Positions 1 through 10,870 of a stretch of 64,000 nt of DNA are shown piece by piece. The notes below the pieces were generated by a model. That model did not search any database, was not told the DNA's origin, and saw only the letters and a list, made by a program, of their open reading frames with translations. The DNA is from Agapetus fuscipes (taxonomy: Eukaryota; Arthropoda; Insecta; Trichoptera; Glossosomatidae), in the NCBI GenBank assembly GCA_951799405.1, contig OX637350.1:4325852-4389851 (forward strand), in the 5' to 3' direction. Made by a program: the position numbers and the translations under genes. Positions within the stretch are counted from its first letter, which is position 1. Each line of letters begins with the position of its first letter.

Positions 1-697
1 ATGCATTCCCACAAGCAGACAGGTACAAGTTCACGCTTACAAATGCCCAATGTGGACTTGCAAAATAAAAAAAACTAATCTCAAATGAACATAAGCCCTG
101 CAACTCTTGCCGACTTTTCCTCAAACAGAGATAAAATTTGCATTGTGAACCATTGCTTACAGTATGGGTGGTCAGCCACATACTTACCTTTTAGTCAAGG
201 AAATTATTTTGTTTAGTTCATTAATCTAAGTTGCAAGATACATACCATTTGAGATTCATATTAAATGCATTCCCACTAGCAGACAGGTATAAGTTCGCGC
301 TTACAAATGCCCCATGTGGACTTATAAAATAAAAAACTAATCTCAAATGAACATAAGCCCTGCAACTCTTGCCGACTTTTCCTCAAACAGAGATAAAATT
401 TTCATGGTAAACCATTCTTACAGTATGGGTGGTCAGCCACATACTAACCTATAAGTCAAGGAAATTATTTTGTTAAGTTCTATAATCTAAGTTGCAAAGA
501 TACATACCAATCGAGATTCATATTAAATGCATTCCCACAAGCAGACATTTATAAGTTCACGCTTACACATAATGCATGTTGACTTACAACATAAAAACCC
601 AATCTCAAATTAATATAAGCCCTGCAACTCTTGCCAATCTTCCCTGAAACACAGCTGAAATCTTCAAAGTGAACCATTTTTTAAACTATGGGTGGTC
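1..697 (-). repeat. Head-to-tail array of three A repeats
   Basis: Three minus-strand copies of the A repeat lie at about 1-201 (cut by the window edge), 221-462 and 482-697 (5' part lost). Landmarks recur at offsets of 274 and 252 bases, for example the start of ATGCATTCCCAC at 1, 275 and 527. Units are joined by a similar AT-rich linker containing AATTATTTTGTT, so the array looks partly duplicated as a block rather than built only from separate insertions. The last copy breaks off into a Helitron-like segment. Confidence 0.8.
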
Positions 698-834
698 GAT
701 TTTCTTTTACAAAGGCTGCATGTTTTTATTTTACATGTTTTCCGAATTTTAACGCGAGGAAACTATGCGCAATATACACATTCACCAAATGTTAAGGGGT
801 TGGGCTGCGTAGCAGCCAGGGGCAACGCCCCTAG
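698..834 (+). mobile_element. Helitron-like 3' end with hairpins and CTAG
   Basis: The segment ends in two adjacent hairpins, GGCTGC-GTA-GCAGCC (803-817) and AGGGGC-AAC-GCCCCT (818-832), running into CTAG at 831-834 followed by T. A second copy lies on the minus strand at 35148-35290, where the second loop differs (CTCC in place of AAC) but the stem is kept. A GC hairpin ending in CTAG next to T is how Helitron-type elements end. No Rep/helicase coding sequence is present, so the class call is inference. Confidence 0.45.
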
Positions 835-929
835 TTGTAATAGAATTTACAATACACAAATCAATAACATGTGTCCAATAAAACAAACGATAAGATTGGA
901 TATGTTTACAGTTAGTTATCTATTTATTT

Positions 930-1078
930 AATGTTTTAATTTTATAATTTTTAATTTTTAATTTTAATTTTATAATTTTAAATCTATAATTTAAATTTAA
1001 AAAAAAAATTAAATTTATAATTTTTAATTTTATAATTTTTTAATTTTATTAATTTATTTATATTATGTTAGTTATCTA
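930..1078. repeat. AT-rich low-complexity tract
   Basis: The stretch is almost only A and T, with repeated TTTAATTTTATAATTT-like words. No gene or element end is visible. It ends where a truncated LINE begins. Confidence 0.8.
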
Positions 1079-1084
1079 TTTATT

Positions 1085-1520
1085 TAAGGTTATGACTCTG
1101 GATGAAATGAAAGAAGTGTGCAAGGACAGGAAGAAGTGGCGGCTAATCTGCAATGGTGATTTCTAATGTTGGTGTATTAATTTGCTACATTTTTTGCATA
1201 GGAAATTTCTGACTTTTTTTGTATAGATTTCTTTGTAAGGTTTTGTTCTTTTATATATTTAAATGTAATTTTTTATTCATATTCCTTGACTTATAGGTTG
1301 GTATGAGGCTGACCACCCATACTGTAAAAAATGGTTCACTTTGCCAATGTCACCCCTGTTTCAGGGAAGGTCGGCAAAAGTTGTGGGGCTTATGTTCATT
1401 TGAGGTTTGGATTTTATTTGTAAGTACACATTCAGCATTTGTAAGCGCGAACTACACTTGTTGGTTTGTGGGCTTACATCTGAGAGCTTTAAATGAATAT
1501 ATATTCTTGCAACTTAGATT
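1085..1520 (+). pseudogene. 5'-truncated RTE-like LINE with A-repeat 3' end
   Basis: About 80 bases at 1085-1165 encode the extreme C-terminus of the RTE-like protein (VMTLDEMKEVCKDRKKWRL, then a stop), nearly the same as the protein encoded at 42906-43547. An AT-rich 3' untranslated part follows to about 1282. The A repeat then runs from TCCTTGACTTATAGG at 1283 to the CTTAGATTATA tail at about 1520. This copy shows the A sequence in the 3' UTR of the LINE. Confidence 0.75.
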
Positions 1521-1576
1521 ATATTATTATTATATTATTATTATTATATTATATATTATATTATATATCTCTCATA
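1519..1576 (+). repeat. ATT/AT microsatellite tail
   Basis: TTATATTATT-type simple repeat directly continues the TTAGATTATA tail of the LINE copy at 1085-1520. It is probably an expanded retrotransposon tail. Confidence 0.8.
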
Positions 1577-1703
1577 CATAACGATTTTTTTTTCTAGATA
1601 ATCTCTCCATGAAATCATACAGTATTATATCTTCTGATTAGAGAAAAAAACATAAATTTTGCGTGTGTCCCTTAAAAAACTCTCTAGATAATTGCAGAGA
1701 ATT

Positions 1704-1951
1704 TAATCTAATCTAAGTTACAAAGATGTATTACATTTAAGATTCATATTAAATGCAATTCCACATGCAGACACGAATAAGTTGCATGCCGCATGCGAAC
1801 CAACAACATAAAAACTCAAATCTCAAATGAACACACACCCTGCAACTCTTGCCGACCTTCCCTGAAACAGGCACGACATTGGCAAAGTGAACAATTTTCT
1901 GCAGAATGGGTGGTAAGCCTCATACTTGCCTTGACCTGTAAGTCAAGGAAG
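1704..1951 (-). repeat. A repeat, near full length
   Basis: Begins on the left with the TAATCTAATC tail and ends with AAGTCAAGGAA at about 1950. Internal landmarks (CTTGCCGACCTTCCCTGAAA, the GTAAGCCTCATAC variant) are present. There is no LINE coding sequence next to it. Confidence 0.8.
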
Positions 1952-2165
1952 TCAGAGAATGATAAATAATAAAAGTTTAATATGACTTATTTATTTCGAA
2001 TCAGTCAGCAGGACAATGTGTAAGACAGAATGTAAACATGCTTATCCCAATGCTCCTGCTCATGCTACACGTACTGCCCAGAGATCCGGATATATCAGTT
2101 TTTTTATGGACTTCAAAAGGCGTGACAATGCGAGGCCAGTCATATAAAGATATACATGTTACACC

Positions 2166-2422
2166 TAAATCTAAATCTAATTTGAAAAGATATGTATCAT
2201 TTGAGATTCATATTAAATGCATTCCCACAAGCAGACACGCATAATTTCGCGCTCACACATGCCGCATGTGGACCTACGAGTACAATATAAAAATCCAATC
2301 TCAAATGAACATAAGCCCTGCAACTCTTGCCGACCTTCCCTGAAACAGGGGTGACATTGGCAAAGTGAACCAGTTTTTACAGTATGGGTGGTCAGCCTCA
2401 TACCAACCTATAAGTCAAGGAA
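2166..2422 (-). repeat. A repeat, full length
   Basis: Full-length copy from the CTAAATCTAA tail to ATAAGTCAAGG. It carries the hairpin words CACATGCCGCATGTGG and CCTGAAACAGGGG and the GAGGCTGACC form of the 5' part. No LINE sequence follows the 5' boundary. Confidence 0.85.
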
Positions 2423-2839
2423 TGAAGGAAGAAATATTTTTTTAAGAAAAAATTACGCGCATAATATTTCAATTGAAAACATGAAAAATTGTGCTGGTTT
2501 TACAGACTCGAACATCACGGCGCAAAACTTCCACAACTTAATGATACCAACGACCCGTCGTTTAAAAATCATCATGAAATCATCGTGAAATCAATCACAA
2601 TTTATATGTGATGATCTCTCGACCCCACAATGTCGGCTCGCAGCTAAAATGTATGGAGGATGATAATAAAAACGTAAGTTACGGAACTCTTTCACGTGTT
2701 CTCCTACAGCGAAGACTATTCAATAAAAATATAACGCGAATGAACCCCGTTGTCTTTTTTATGGCAGCATTTTCGTCTTTAACGGCTTTATAAGCAACAA
2801 CCAAGGAGCTTAAATATTCTGCCGTGAGAATATTGCCCT
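2423..2839. other. No recognisable feature
   Basis: About 400 bases of ordinary sequence between an A repeat and the piggyBac element. Only short ORFs without recognisable domains are present. Confidence 0.5.
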
Positions 2840-2857
2840 TTAACCCTTATCTTAGCG

Positions 2858-3331
2858 GTGTAACACGGGTGTTACACTTGCTTAAGGATTTTTTATTTTT
2901 TTTCCTCTACACTCCAACGTTATTTTATATGTGACAACACATCAAAATGCTACACATCCATTATTGTGTGCAGTGGAGCCATCTAGTGATGAATATTTGT
3001 AACATTACAAGCTGTCAAATATAAGTAAGTCAACATGTCTGGACAACGTTGCAGCGATTCAAAAATAGGGGTAAGTAATCTTGAAATATCTTATCAATCA
3101 CTAAGTTTAGATAAAAAGTATTCGAATCATTTTATTTATTAGTTATTTGGTTTTGAAAATATTGTATTTGTTTTGAATTATAGAAACATTCAGTAGCCTT
3201 TTTTATGTTTTATATAAATTGTACACCGGTGTTACTTTGCCAGTTGGCCAAAGAATGAGTCATGTAACGCCCTTGTTACATTGCCAATTGACTAATGAAT
3301 ATGTTCTGTAACACCCGTATTACATTGCCAA
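2858..3331. repeat. piggyBac subterminal palindromic repeats
   Basis: Near-palindromic words of the type TGTAACACGGGTGTTACA occur at 2858-2879, 3219-3243, 3261-3289 and 3305-3331. A right-end partner is at 5543-5568 (GTAACACAGGTGTAAC). The later left copies carry the extension TTGCCAA(C/T)T, and the word TTGCCAA also occurs inside the right terminus (5687-5692 region, opposite strand). Repeated subterminal sites are usual binding sites for piggyBac transposases; that role here is inference. Confidence 0.6.
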
Positions 3332-5323
3332 CTCATTTGTTGGAGTAATATAAACATATTTATTTTAATTCATTGCTATTTTTTTAAATTATTATTTTTC
3401 AGTAACAAAATTGATTTATTGTATCTAAAAAGTATTTTTCTCTTTCAGATGGAAGGGTATTACCGCTTTAGAGCTGAAAAAATAATGGCTTTATTGCCCA
3501 AGCCAAGACAAGATTCTGATGATGATTCAGAATCTGATATTGAAAATATTTTGGATAAGGAAACTGCGCTACAACAGCACACCGTTTTTGAAGAAGCTGT
3601 TGATATTGAAGACATAGAATATCTCTTTGTTGGAAATCCAGAAGAAATCATTTCCTCAAGCAATCAGGTGATGGAAAATCAGCCATCAACTTCTACACCT
3701 AACCATTTATATACCCAACAACAAACACTTCGATCTGTAGGACGACCTTCCATACCATCTACAATTAGACAAAAACAACGCAAAATATGTATTAAAAAAA
3801 AAACCTATGAATGGACTCTTGAAATTTTTTTACACAACGTTATTATTCCGGAAGACTTGCATGATGTCAATGACAGCACAGAATACTCGTATCTTGAATA
3901 TTTTCAACGATTTTTTGATGACAGCTTAATTGATGATATTGTGTTTAATACAAATTTATATTCGGTCCAAAAATTCAACAAATGTATAAATACTAACAAG
4001 AATGAAATAAAGGACTTTTTGGCCATCGAATTGCTGATGGGTATTGTGCCAATGTCTGCGTACACAGACTATTGGTCAGAAGAATTACGATTTGAAAAAG
4101 TGGCATCTATAATGCCACTGAAAAGATATCAGCATCTAAGAAGGAGCTTACATTTTGTCAATAACGATGATGTAAATGACGACAGGTATTTCAAAATAAG
4201 ACCTCTTCTAGAACATGTGAGGCAAAAATTCGGCACCATAGCTGAAGAAAAACGGCAGTCAATAGACGAGATGATGATTCCTTATAAAGGAACTCGGGCC
4301 GGGTCAAGACGACAATACATTAAGTCTAAGCCTAAAAAATGGGGCTTCAAAGCATTTGTTAGGGCTGGTGTGTCGGGAATAGTCTATGATATTATATTGT
4401 ATGGTGGAGAAGACACGTTTAGAAATGTTACCTTTAAAAAGAATGAAGAAACTTTGGGGTTCGGTGGGATGACTGTTGTAGCTCTTTGCCAATCCATTAA
4501 AAATAAGCCTTGCACTGCTGTATTTTTTGACAACTATTTCAGCTCGTTGGAGCTAATTCAACATCTGCGGTTTGAATATGGCATATTAAGTTTGGGCACA
4601 TTACGATCAAATCGCATACGAGGTTGTCCCGTGATTTCCGACAAATTATTGAAAAAAGATGGCCGCGGAGCATGGAGACAATACTCTGATAATGAAAGCA
4701 AAGTGACGTTGATCAAATGGGTCGACAATAAAACTGTTATTTTAGCAAGCTCTTTCATTGGTGCCGAGCCCACATCTACTGTGAAAAGATTTGTAAAGGA
4801 GAAAAACGCCAAAGTGGATATTCCTTGTCCAGGAGTTATAAAATCCTACAACATGCACATGGGAGGCGTTGATCTGGCTGATATGCTGGTTTCACTTTAC
4901 TCCACTAATATGAGATCACACAGGTGGTACTTGGCTATATTTGCACAAATCTTAGATATTTGTGTAAATAACGCATGGCTTCTATACCGCAGGGAAGCTC
5001 CTCAGGGGACCAAAACTGTTCGTCTAAAGGAGTTTAAAGGACGTTTAGCAAAACAGCTTTTGTTGCTCAATAGAATGCAACAAAAAAAACGTCAATTGTT
5101 TTGTCCAAGCTCTCCTTCAATATCCACTGATTTAACCCCACCTAAAAGAGCACATGTGGAACCAAAACCCGATCAAGATATACGTTTTGATAATATGAGT
5201 CATTTTCCGATTCATGGCACAAGCAGAGGTCGGTGTCGATTGTGTTCAAAGGGCATTACCTCAGTGGAGTGTGAGAAGTGTAAAATCAGACTTTGTTTTA
5301 CAGAGAATAGAAATTGTTTTTAG
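3035..5323 (+). CDS. piggyBac transposase, probably two exons
   Basis: The protein would cut at TTAA sites and move the surrounding element. The long frame is open from a TTG at 3419, but its first ATG is at 3449 (624 residues from there). The bases just before that ATG read TCTCTTTCAG, a good splice acceptor. Upstream, an ATG at 3035 opens 12 codons that end at GGG|GTAAGT (donor at 3071), and splicing 3071-3448 joins the two parts in frame, giving 636 residues. Numbered from the TTG, the catalytic aspartates fit D283 (SIDEMMIPYKG), D371 (VFFDNYFSS) and D485 (MGGVDLADM), the DDD triad of the DDE_Tnp_1_7 family. The N-terminus is acidic, as in relatives. The last 30 residues hold a cysteine-rich zinc-binding tail (C606, C609, C618, C621, C626, C633). 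The family is certain; the intron is inferred from sequence. Confidence 0.93.
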
Positions 5324-5832
5324 GACTTTCATCATAAAAAATAGGTTTTTTTTTTATTTTCCTGTCTTCAATTACATTTTTTAATTGTAGAAATTTGTAC
5401 TTTGTAATTACAATTGATTTTTATGTTTTAAATATCAGTTTCCTTTCTTGTATGATTATTCTGTTTGAAATTATTATTAAAATTATACTTATATGTTATT
5501 GGCAATGTAACTTATTTGCAACAATTGTGTTTTGTTGACAGTTTGGCATTGTAACACAGGTGTAACATATAAAAATATACTATAATAAAAAGTTAAGATT
5601 TTTTTCTTGCACAATTTTCCATCAAGACTAACCATATTACAAGGAACAACCAAAAAAAATAGTAAGTATTTGTAAAAATAGGACTTTGCCAAGATAAGGG
5701 TTAAATTTCATCTTGCAACCTACCGGTAAAGACATTAGCTCTCCAACGAACTTTTATGGACGATAGATTCATGAAATAATGCTCGTAAAATTAGTGGACA
5801 CAGGCAGATAGGGCTATTGAATTGTAAAACTA

Positions 5833-5990
5833 CAGTAGAGCGTCGATTATCCGAACAGCTACCAGCACCTAATCTAATGATGCAGAAAATAACGAAAATA
5901 TACCTGCTGCTTCTGAAGCATTTACGTGTAAAGATACTGCCTTGAGATGGTTTGAGGACTTCTTTAAATGCGTAATTTATTCATATACAG
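5833..5990 (+). pseudogene. pogo/Tigger-like transposase end and TIR
   Basis: At 5833 a terminus CAGTAGAGCGTCGATTATCC resembles pogo/Tigger inverted repeats and follows TA. About 20 bases on, a frame from about 5877 reads AASEAFTCKDTALRWFEDF, the style of the C-terminal tail of Tigger/jerky-like transposases. The catalytic domain is absent and no right terminus was found, so this is a relic. Confidence 0.55.
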
Positions 5991-5993
5991 AAT

Positions 5994-7103
5994 ATAATTT
6001 TATAAATATATCGACGGTTAAAAGGAAGTAGGGCATAAGCGACGTTTTGGTAAAAAAAAATAGTTATGAATGCTATCCTACTCGTACCTTTCCGCTCTTT
6101 CCAATTCCCTTTCTAATGCGCTCACTCCCATAGCTCTAATCTAATCTAATCTAATCTAATCTAAGCTGCAAAGATATATATCATTTAAGATTTACATTAA
6201 ATGCATTCCCACAAGCAGACATGTATAATTTCGCGCTAGCATATGGGCCTACAATATAAAAACCCAATCTCAAATGAACATAAGCCCTGCAACTCTTGCC
6301 GTCCTTCCCTGAAACAGGGGTGACATTGGCAAGGTGAACATTTTTTTTTTTTTTACAGTATGGGTGGTCAGCCGCATACCAACCTATAAGTCAAGGAACA
6401 TACCTGACAAATTACATTTTTTTAAATCAACAAATAACAATAGGTATATACATGGACACCAAAAAAAACTAAATCATAAAACCAATTTCACTTTAATAAA
6501 CCCTAGCCGCCAACATTACAGATCAACCGCCATTTCTTTCTATTCTTACATACTTCTTTCATTTCCTCCAGAGTGATAACCTTCTTCATACAAGCTCTTC
6601 TTTTATTATGACTCTGGATATTCCATTCATTCGCAATTTCGGATATTTGGTCCATCCATACCTTTCTCGGTCTTCCTCTACCACGACATCCATCTATTCT
6701 ACCAACATATACTTTCTTCGTCAGTCTTTCCTCATTCATTCTCTCCATGATTGCTCCATGATTGCATGCATGGTCTACGATGATTTTTTCGTTGTTTATA
6801 CCCAAGCAAACAACTGAGTTTTCGAAGTATGTTTTTTTGTATAACCGACAATATTTTGTCCTTTTTTGTCCTAAAAGCGCTTGTGACATAAACAAAATCG
6901 TAAAACCACATTAATAGGAATGCAAATAAATGCCTTAATTTTTTTTAATTTTAGAGCTGTTGATTTCAACGATATGATAAAAAATAAATACATTATGCCA
7001 TTTTTCTGCAATGTCAAACTTTAAACTGCTCTCATGAACCATTTAGTTTATGTCGCTTATACTTTCTTTTAACCGTCGATATACAGTTTTTAAAATCATA
7101 TAT
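5994..7103. mobile_element. TIR element of unknown class, split by a LINE
   Basis: Inverted arms lie at about 5994-6043 and 7045-7100. They share TATATCGACGGTTAAAAG followed by AAGTA and ATAAGCGAC, with a 4-base GGGC insertion in the left arm. The interior (6044-6135 and 6771-7044) shows no transposase. A truncated LINE with its A tail occupies the middle. I see no clear target duplication, so the superfamily is not assigned. Confidence 0.55.
6136..6770 (-). pseudogene. 5'-truncated RTE-like LINE with A tail
   Basis: Reading on the minus strand: C-terminal coding sequence (about 6503-6755, from ERMNEERLTKKVYVGRIDG through the RGRGRPRKVWMDQI motif to CNVGG), a 3' UTR of about 100 bases, then a full A repeat ending in five TAATC units at 6136. 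It breaks at the 5' side just upstream of MERMNEER. It is the GCGGCTGACC/GCCGTCC subtype of A repeat. Confidence 0.8.
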
Positions 7104-7604
7104 TTTTCTCTTGCTTTCTTCAGTCTATCATTGGCACTGGGATATTGATTGTTTTTGCGTAGGACAAAAATATTAGAACAAAAGAACAAACGGGATAAAC
7201 CAAAAACGATAGTTCAAACGAAGATGGACTTAAGATAAGACGACGACTGTAAATAATTGTTGTAAACTATGCACTCAATTTAGCGAAATGAAAAACTACG
7301 TGTTATTGAAATGTATTTGTGTAATTAATTCAAACATAAGTTATATTCATGCTATCTTAAGGCAATGAAAATACCAGACATATTTTCTAACTGTGAACCT
7401 GAGAGGCATGTTGAGTGTATGTTGGGTACGGTGATATCATCTAAATTTGCTTCCGACATGTCAATGGTTTGAGCCCACTTGGAGGAGCGTGGGTGCTGGT
7501 AATGACGATGCCGGTAGGTAGGTAATAACTGCAGTGGGTAAGCTACCCTGGAACTCAGCTCCATACTTGTCTACGGAATGTTCCAATCCACCGTTACACG
7601 AAGC
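7104..7604. other. No recognisable feature
   Basis: A minus-strand ORF of 70 codons (7352-7564) has no recognisable domain. No repeat match within the window was seen. Confidence 0.4.
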
Positions 7605-7915
7605 TGCATTGTATTAACTTCAATGATGCACCCTTTCATTAATCGGACGATTTCACAAGAAGACATAATATCGTCCTTCTGTACAACTGGAGCTATAGCG
7701 ACATCTATGGATGTATCTCCGAAGGTTACTAAAAATACCTACAACCTTCGGCCTCGATCTTACAACAATAATTCAACAGTTCGTGGTTTCTCCTTATAGA
7801 GGACATACGTTTCCTGAGGACGTTGGATATGACTCCGACGAAACGTAGAGAAAATCATTCTTCTCTTTTGTACGGTCAGTAAAATCCGTTTTTTTCATTC
7901 TTTAAAATGCATTGT
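7605..7915 (+). pseudogene. Penelope-like element 3' fragment
   Basis: The fragment begins with codons for SMIHPFINRTIS, runs through NTYNLRPRS and a stop, and ends with a 3' UTR reaching the GTTTTTTTCATTCTTTAAAA terminus. It matches 45590-45900, where the upstream part has a Penelope-style C-terminus. The UTR contains a hammerhead-like core at 7814-7843. Confidence 0.6.
7814..7843 (+). ncRNA. Hammerhead-like ribozyme core
   Basis: Reads CTGAGGA (7814-7820), a 6-bp hairpin GTTGGA/TCCGAC, then GAAA (7840-7843). This is the order CUGANGA, stem II, GAAA. A short stem III could form from ACG with CGT about 10 bases on in sister copies. Compared with copies at 11017 and 45787, a C-to-T change in stem II keeps pairing as G-U. 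Stem I cannot be placed convincingly, so activity is unproven. Confidence 0.4.
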
Positions 7916-8317
7916 ATCCTTTGAAATCTGATACAAGGATCCAGGGGATGACTGAGGGCCTGTTGCACCACACTCCAATCAGACAAAAATCAAAATTAAG
8001 TGTGATTTCTCCCATCAAATCAAAATTTTGCTTGCATATACGTAAACCAACTGATGCGCATCATCTTTCCTGTTCAAATTCCATCATATTTTTACCCACT
8101 TTCGAGAATATTTAACCGAGGTCCCTACCAAAATTCAGCAAACAACTTTGACGTGTCAATAAAATATTGATTGGAGGTTGGTGCAACAGGCTCTAAAAAG
8201 ACGAATGGATTTCTAAAAGAAACCAAAATTGGAAGGGGATTCGACTCTTTACAGATAATAATTGTGATTGCAGAGATTTCAACAATACGTTTATTTTCTT
8301 CTTCTTCTGTTTCAATC
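7916..8317. other. No recognisable feature
   Basis: About 400 bases with no repeat, RNA or coding signal that I can recognise. Confidence 0.4.
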
Positions 8318-8580
8318 TTACGATTTATTTGCAGCTATTTTCATCCATCTTTTAGGCCATTTCTCCCTATCCAAAGCAGTCTTTTTAATTTCTTCACAGG
8401 AGGAACAGGACATGTCTGCCGATAGAAACTCTCGGCATGGTCGTCCTCGGGCGTTAATTCTATCAATCACTCCCTCACATATAAGCTGTTTATGGTTAAC
8501 AATAAACCTCGACCATTTAAATGATTGAGATTTTATCAAACATATTTGTGACATGTGCGTATGCCTTTTCATTCTCAAAA
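8318..8580 (-). pseudogene. Non-LTR retrotransposon C-terminal remnant
   Basis: An 86-codon minus-strand frame contains RINARGRPCREFLSADM and IKKTALDREKWPKRWMKIAA. The order GRP, linker, basic helix with DREKW is the C-terminal tail of endonuclease/reverse-transcriptase proteins of a lineage different from the RGRGRPRKVW group elsewhere here. No RT domain remains. Confidence 0.5.
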
Positions 8581-8589
8581 GAATTGGTC

Positions 8590-9660
8590 ATTTTTTGGTA
8601 AACATTTTTTATGTCACAGACAGCTAAGAGGATTGTTGATGTTGATTTAAAGCACCTTAGAAACGTGGAGTATGTTGATTTCATGATAAAGAAGAAACCC
8701 TCAATCGTGGGTTACATTACATACAGAGCCATGGTTAAAGAGGCATGGAAGATTGAAGAAAAAAATATACTCGATGGATGAACTATGTAAGGGAGACCAA
8801 AGATCTATTGCAAAAGCTTTAAGTTCGGATCAAGGCAGGGACCGATAGTTGCTCGCAAGGATTTCCGAGGTTTAAAACTGATTCAGCGGAGAAGTTACTA
8901 GTTGGTACATTTTGTGACAATCATTTTATACTGAAATTAAAATAATGAACACATCCAATGGAACGGTGATTTGTTGAAAGCGCCACTTTCTTTGATGGCA
9001 TAACTGCATGCTGTACGTAAACTTGACCTCTTTAAGTTATTCCAGAAATACCAATAGCACTCGGCAACACCCACACACAATTCCGACTACATTACGGGGC
9101 ATGTAGATCAGGTTTGGACCTCAGTGGTTCCGACACATACGGAGTCGGTACAGACTACAGCACCCCAAGCATTCAACATGACTCAAACTCAAACTCACCG
9201 TTTTCCTGTAATGCATGGAAGCTTAAACTCCCAAAAAAGGCGCTGTTTTAGTTTCCGTGTTTTTTTTTAGTGCAACGCTATGGTTGAGCTTGAAGTCTTT
9301 GAGATATGGAGAACAAGCGCTCACTCGGTACCCTGCTGTGAGGCGCTTATCCGGACCGTTACTCCCTGAACCGCATTCTTGTAAAAAATAAATAAAACGC
9401 GGACAATCCGTCTTTATCGGCTGCAGGTTGATTTGATGGCTTTCGTGGTGCGGCTGAGGTTCACTCTCCACTCGAGCGCATCCGAGAGGCATTATGCAAT
9501 TATTGGAATGGTATTCAGGGAAACATCAGCTTGAATGCGGTAATGTATTGGTACATGACTTCTCGAGCAGACTTTGAACAACTTTTTTTGCGATAAATAT
9601 TTCTTGGAAATGCGCTTCTTCTTCATGCACAAAGAGATTATATTCTAGATTATTTTGTTT
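8590..9660. other. Mostly unexplained; short dispersed word
   Basis: Mostly unexplained. At 9232-9262 the reverse complement of GGAAACTAAAACAGCGCC occurs, a short word also near 34258, 44490, 46618 and 62848, perhaps the remnant of a common element. A minus-strand ORF at 9223-9492 has no recognisable domain. Confidence 0.35.
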
Positions 9661-9667
9661 TGTTTGC

Positions 9668-9987
9668 AACCAAGCCACACATGTAGTGTAACTTCTTGCC
9701 TGCGTTATTCCCAAAGGAGTCGCATCTGTTTATTTTTATTCCCAAAGGAGTCCAACCTATTTATTTTTACAGGTAAGGGGGCTGGCCTCACACCCACCTC
9801 TTTCAGTTGAAGTGGGGGTTTCCCAGCACCCGAGGGGGGGGGGCTGGTTCTCATTTCTTGTGAAGGCTGAGTACACCTTGAAATTCACACCGAAACGGGA
9901 AATCATTTCCGACACCCTCGGTGGGGATCGAACCCTTGCTCTCGGCATGTAATGCAAGCATTCTACCAAATGAGCTATCGACCGGAC
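9668..9987 (-). mobile_element. C-family tRNA-headed SINE
   Basis: On the minus strand the head carries a tRNA-like A box (GATAGCTCATTTGGTAGA) and B box (GGTTCGATCCC). A body follows with AAATGAGAACCAGC and a GGTAAGGG/GGCC segment, then the end TTACACTACATGTGTGGC. It is joined directly to a B SINE at its head, as at 16739 and 19438. Confidence 0.8.
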
Positions 9988-10222
9988 TTTTCACGAGCTT
10001 GGTCGTCGTGACAAAGCGCCAATTCTCAAGCAAGACCCAGTTGCTGTAAGGTTGGATGGAACTTTTGATGACCGGTCTTTTGTAAAGGTTTATAAATTTT
10101 TCAACCCAGCGAAAAGCAAATTTGAAAATATAAATGGTATATTTTTGTGCTGCGCCGTGATTCGAGCCCACAACCTTCCATTTACAAGGCCGAAGTGTGA
10201 CCACTGGGCTACGGGCCGGTCA
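9988..10222 (-). mobile_element. B-family tRNA-headed SINE, joined to C
   Basis: Minus-strand copy whose head at 10150-10222 has a tRNA-like A box (TAGCCCAGTGGTCAC) and B box (GGGCTCGAATCAC). The body contains GGGTTGAAAAATTTATAAAC and CAAGCTCGTGAAAA, then passes straight into the C head at 9987. Confidence 0.8.
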
Positions 10223-10647
10223 TATACAATAATGAAACAAAAAGAAGAAAAGAAGACTTTATTGATAAACACATTACAATGATGACGTGGACTATTAGCT
10301 ACAAATGAATCGTTGTCAGGTGAAGAGCCGGCTGACCACCGAAGCAAATCGATTACCAATAACTTGTTCGGAGGCATTCCGTGTCCCAAATAACTGTGTC
10401 AACCCAGAACGTGCCTTACCGAACCGCTCTTCCCTTGGACAATAAAAATGTGTAACGCTTTACGGTATCGCTCTTTTATGACGGGCCTATGGGTAGCCAA
10501 TCGACGAGACAATCACACAATGGTGTTACCGTTTGGCGAATCTGTCCGTGGTCAAGGTCTGAGAATGAAAATGGAAAGAATGTGAATAATTGGCAATTAA
10601 CGGAGTGTCTTTTTTAATTGATTTTTCTACTAAGCTCTATCGAACTT
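10223..10647. other. No recognisable feature
   Basis: About 425 bases between a B SINE and an A repeat with no recognisable gene or repeat. Confidence 0.4.
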
Positions 10648-10870
10648 TATACCACCCACACTGTAAAAAATGGTTCACTTTGCCAATGTCACCCCTGTTT
10701 CAGGGAATGTCGACCAGAGTAACAGGGCTTATGTTCATTTGAGGTTTGGATTTTATTTGTAAGTACACAATCAGCATTTGTAAGCGCGAACTACACGTGT
10801 TTGTTTGTGGGCATACATCTGAGAGCTTTGAATGAATATATCCTTGCAACTTAGATTATAGATTATAGAT
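10648..10870 (+). repeat. A repeat, nearly full length
   Basis: Starts at ACCACCCACACTGT, lacking the first 25 or so bases of the family, and ends in ATTATAGATTATAGAT. Belongs to the GTTTGGATTTTATTTGTAAG subtype with CATTCAGCATTTG-like variants. Confidence 0.8.

Larger units (their letters stand above)
2840..5704 (+). mobile_element. Intact piggyBac-type DNA transposon
   Basis: The element is flanked by the TTAA target duplication typical of piggyBac (2840-2843 and 5701-5704). The inverted termini match: CCCTTATCTTAGC at 2844-2856 and its complement with one difference, GCCAAGATAAGGG, at 5688-5700. The length between TTAA sites is about 2.86 kb, usual for autonomous members. It encloses one unbroken transposase gene and an AATAAA polyadenylation signal at 5584-5589. 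Both ends, both target sites and the gene are intact, so the copy is young and possibly mobile. Confidence 0.93.
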
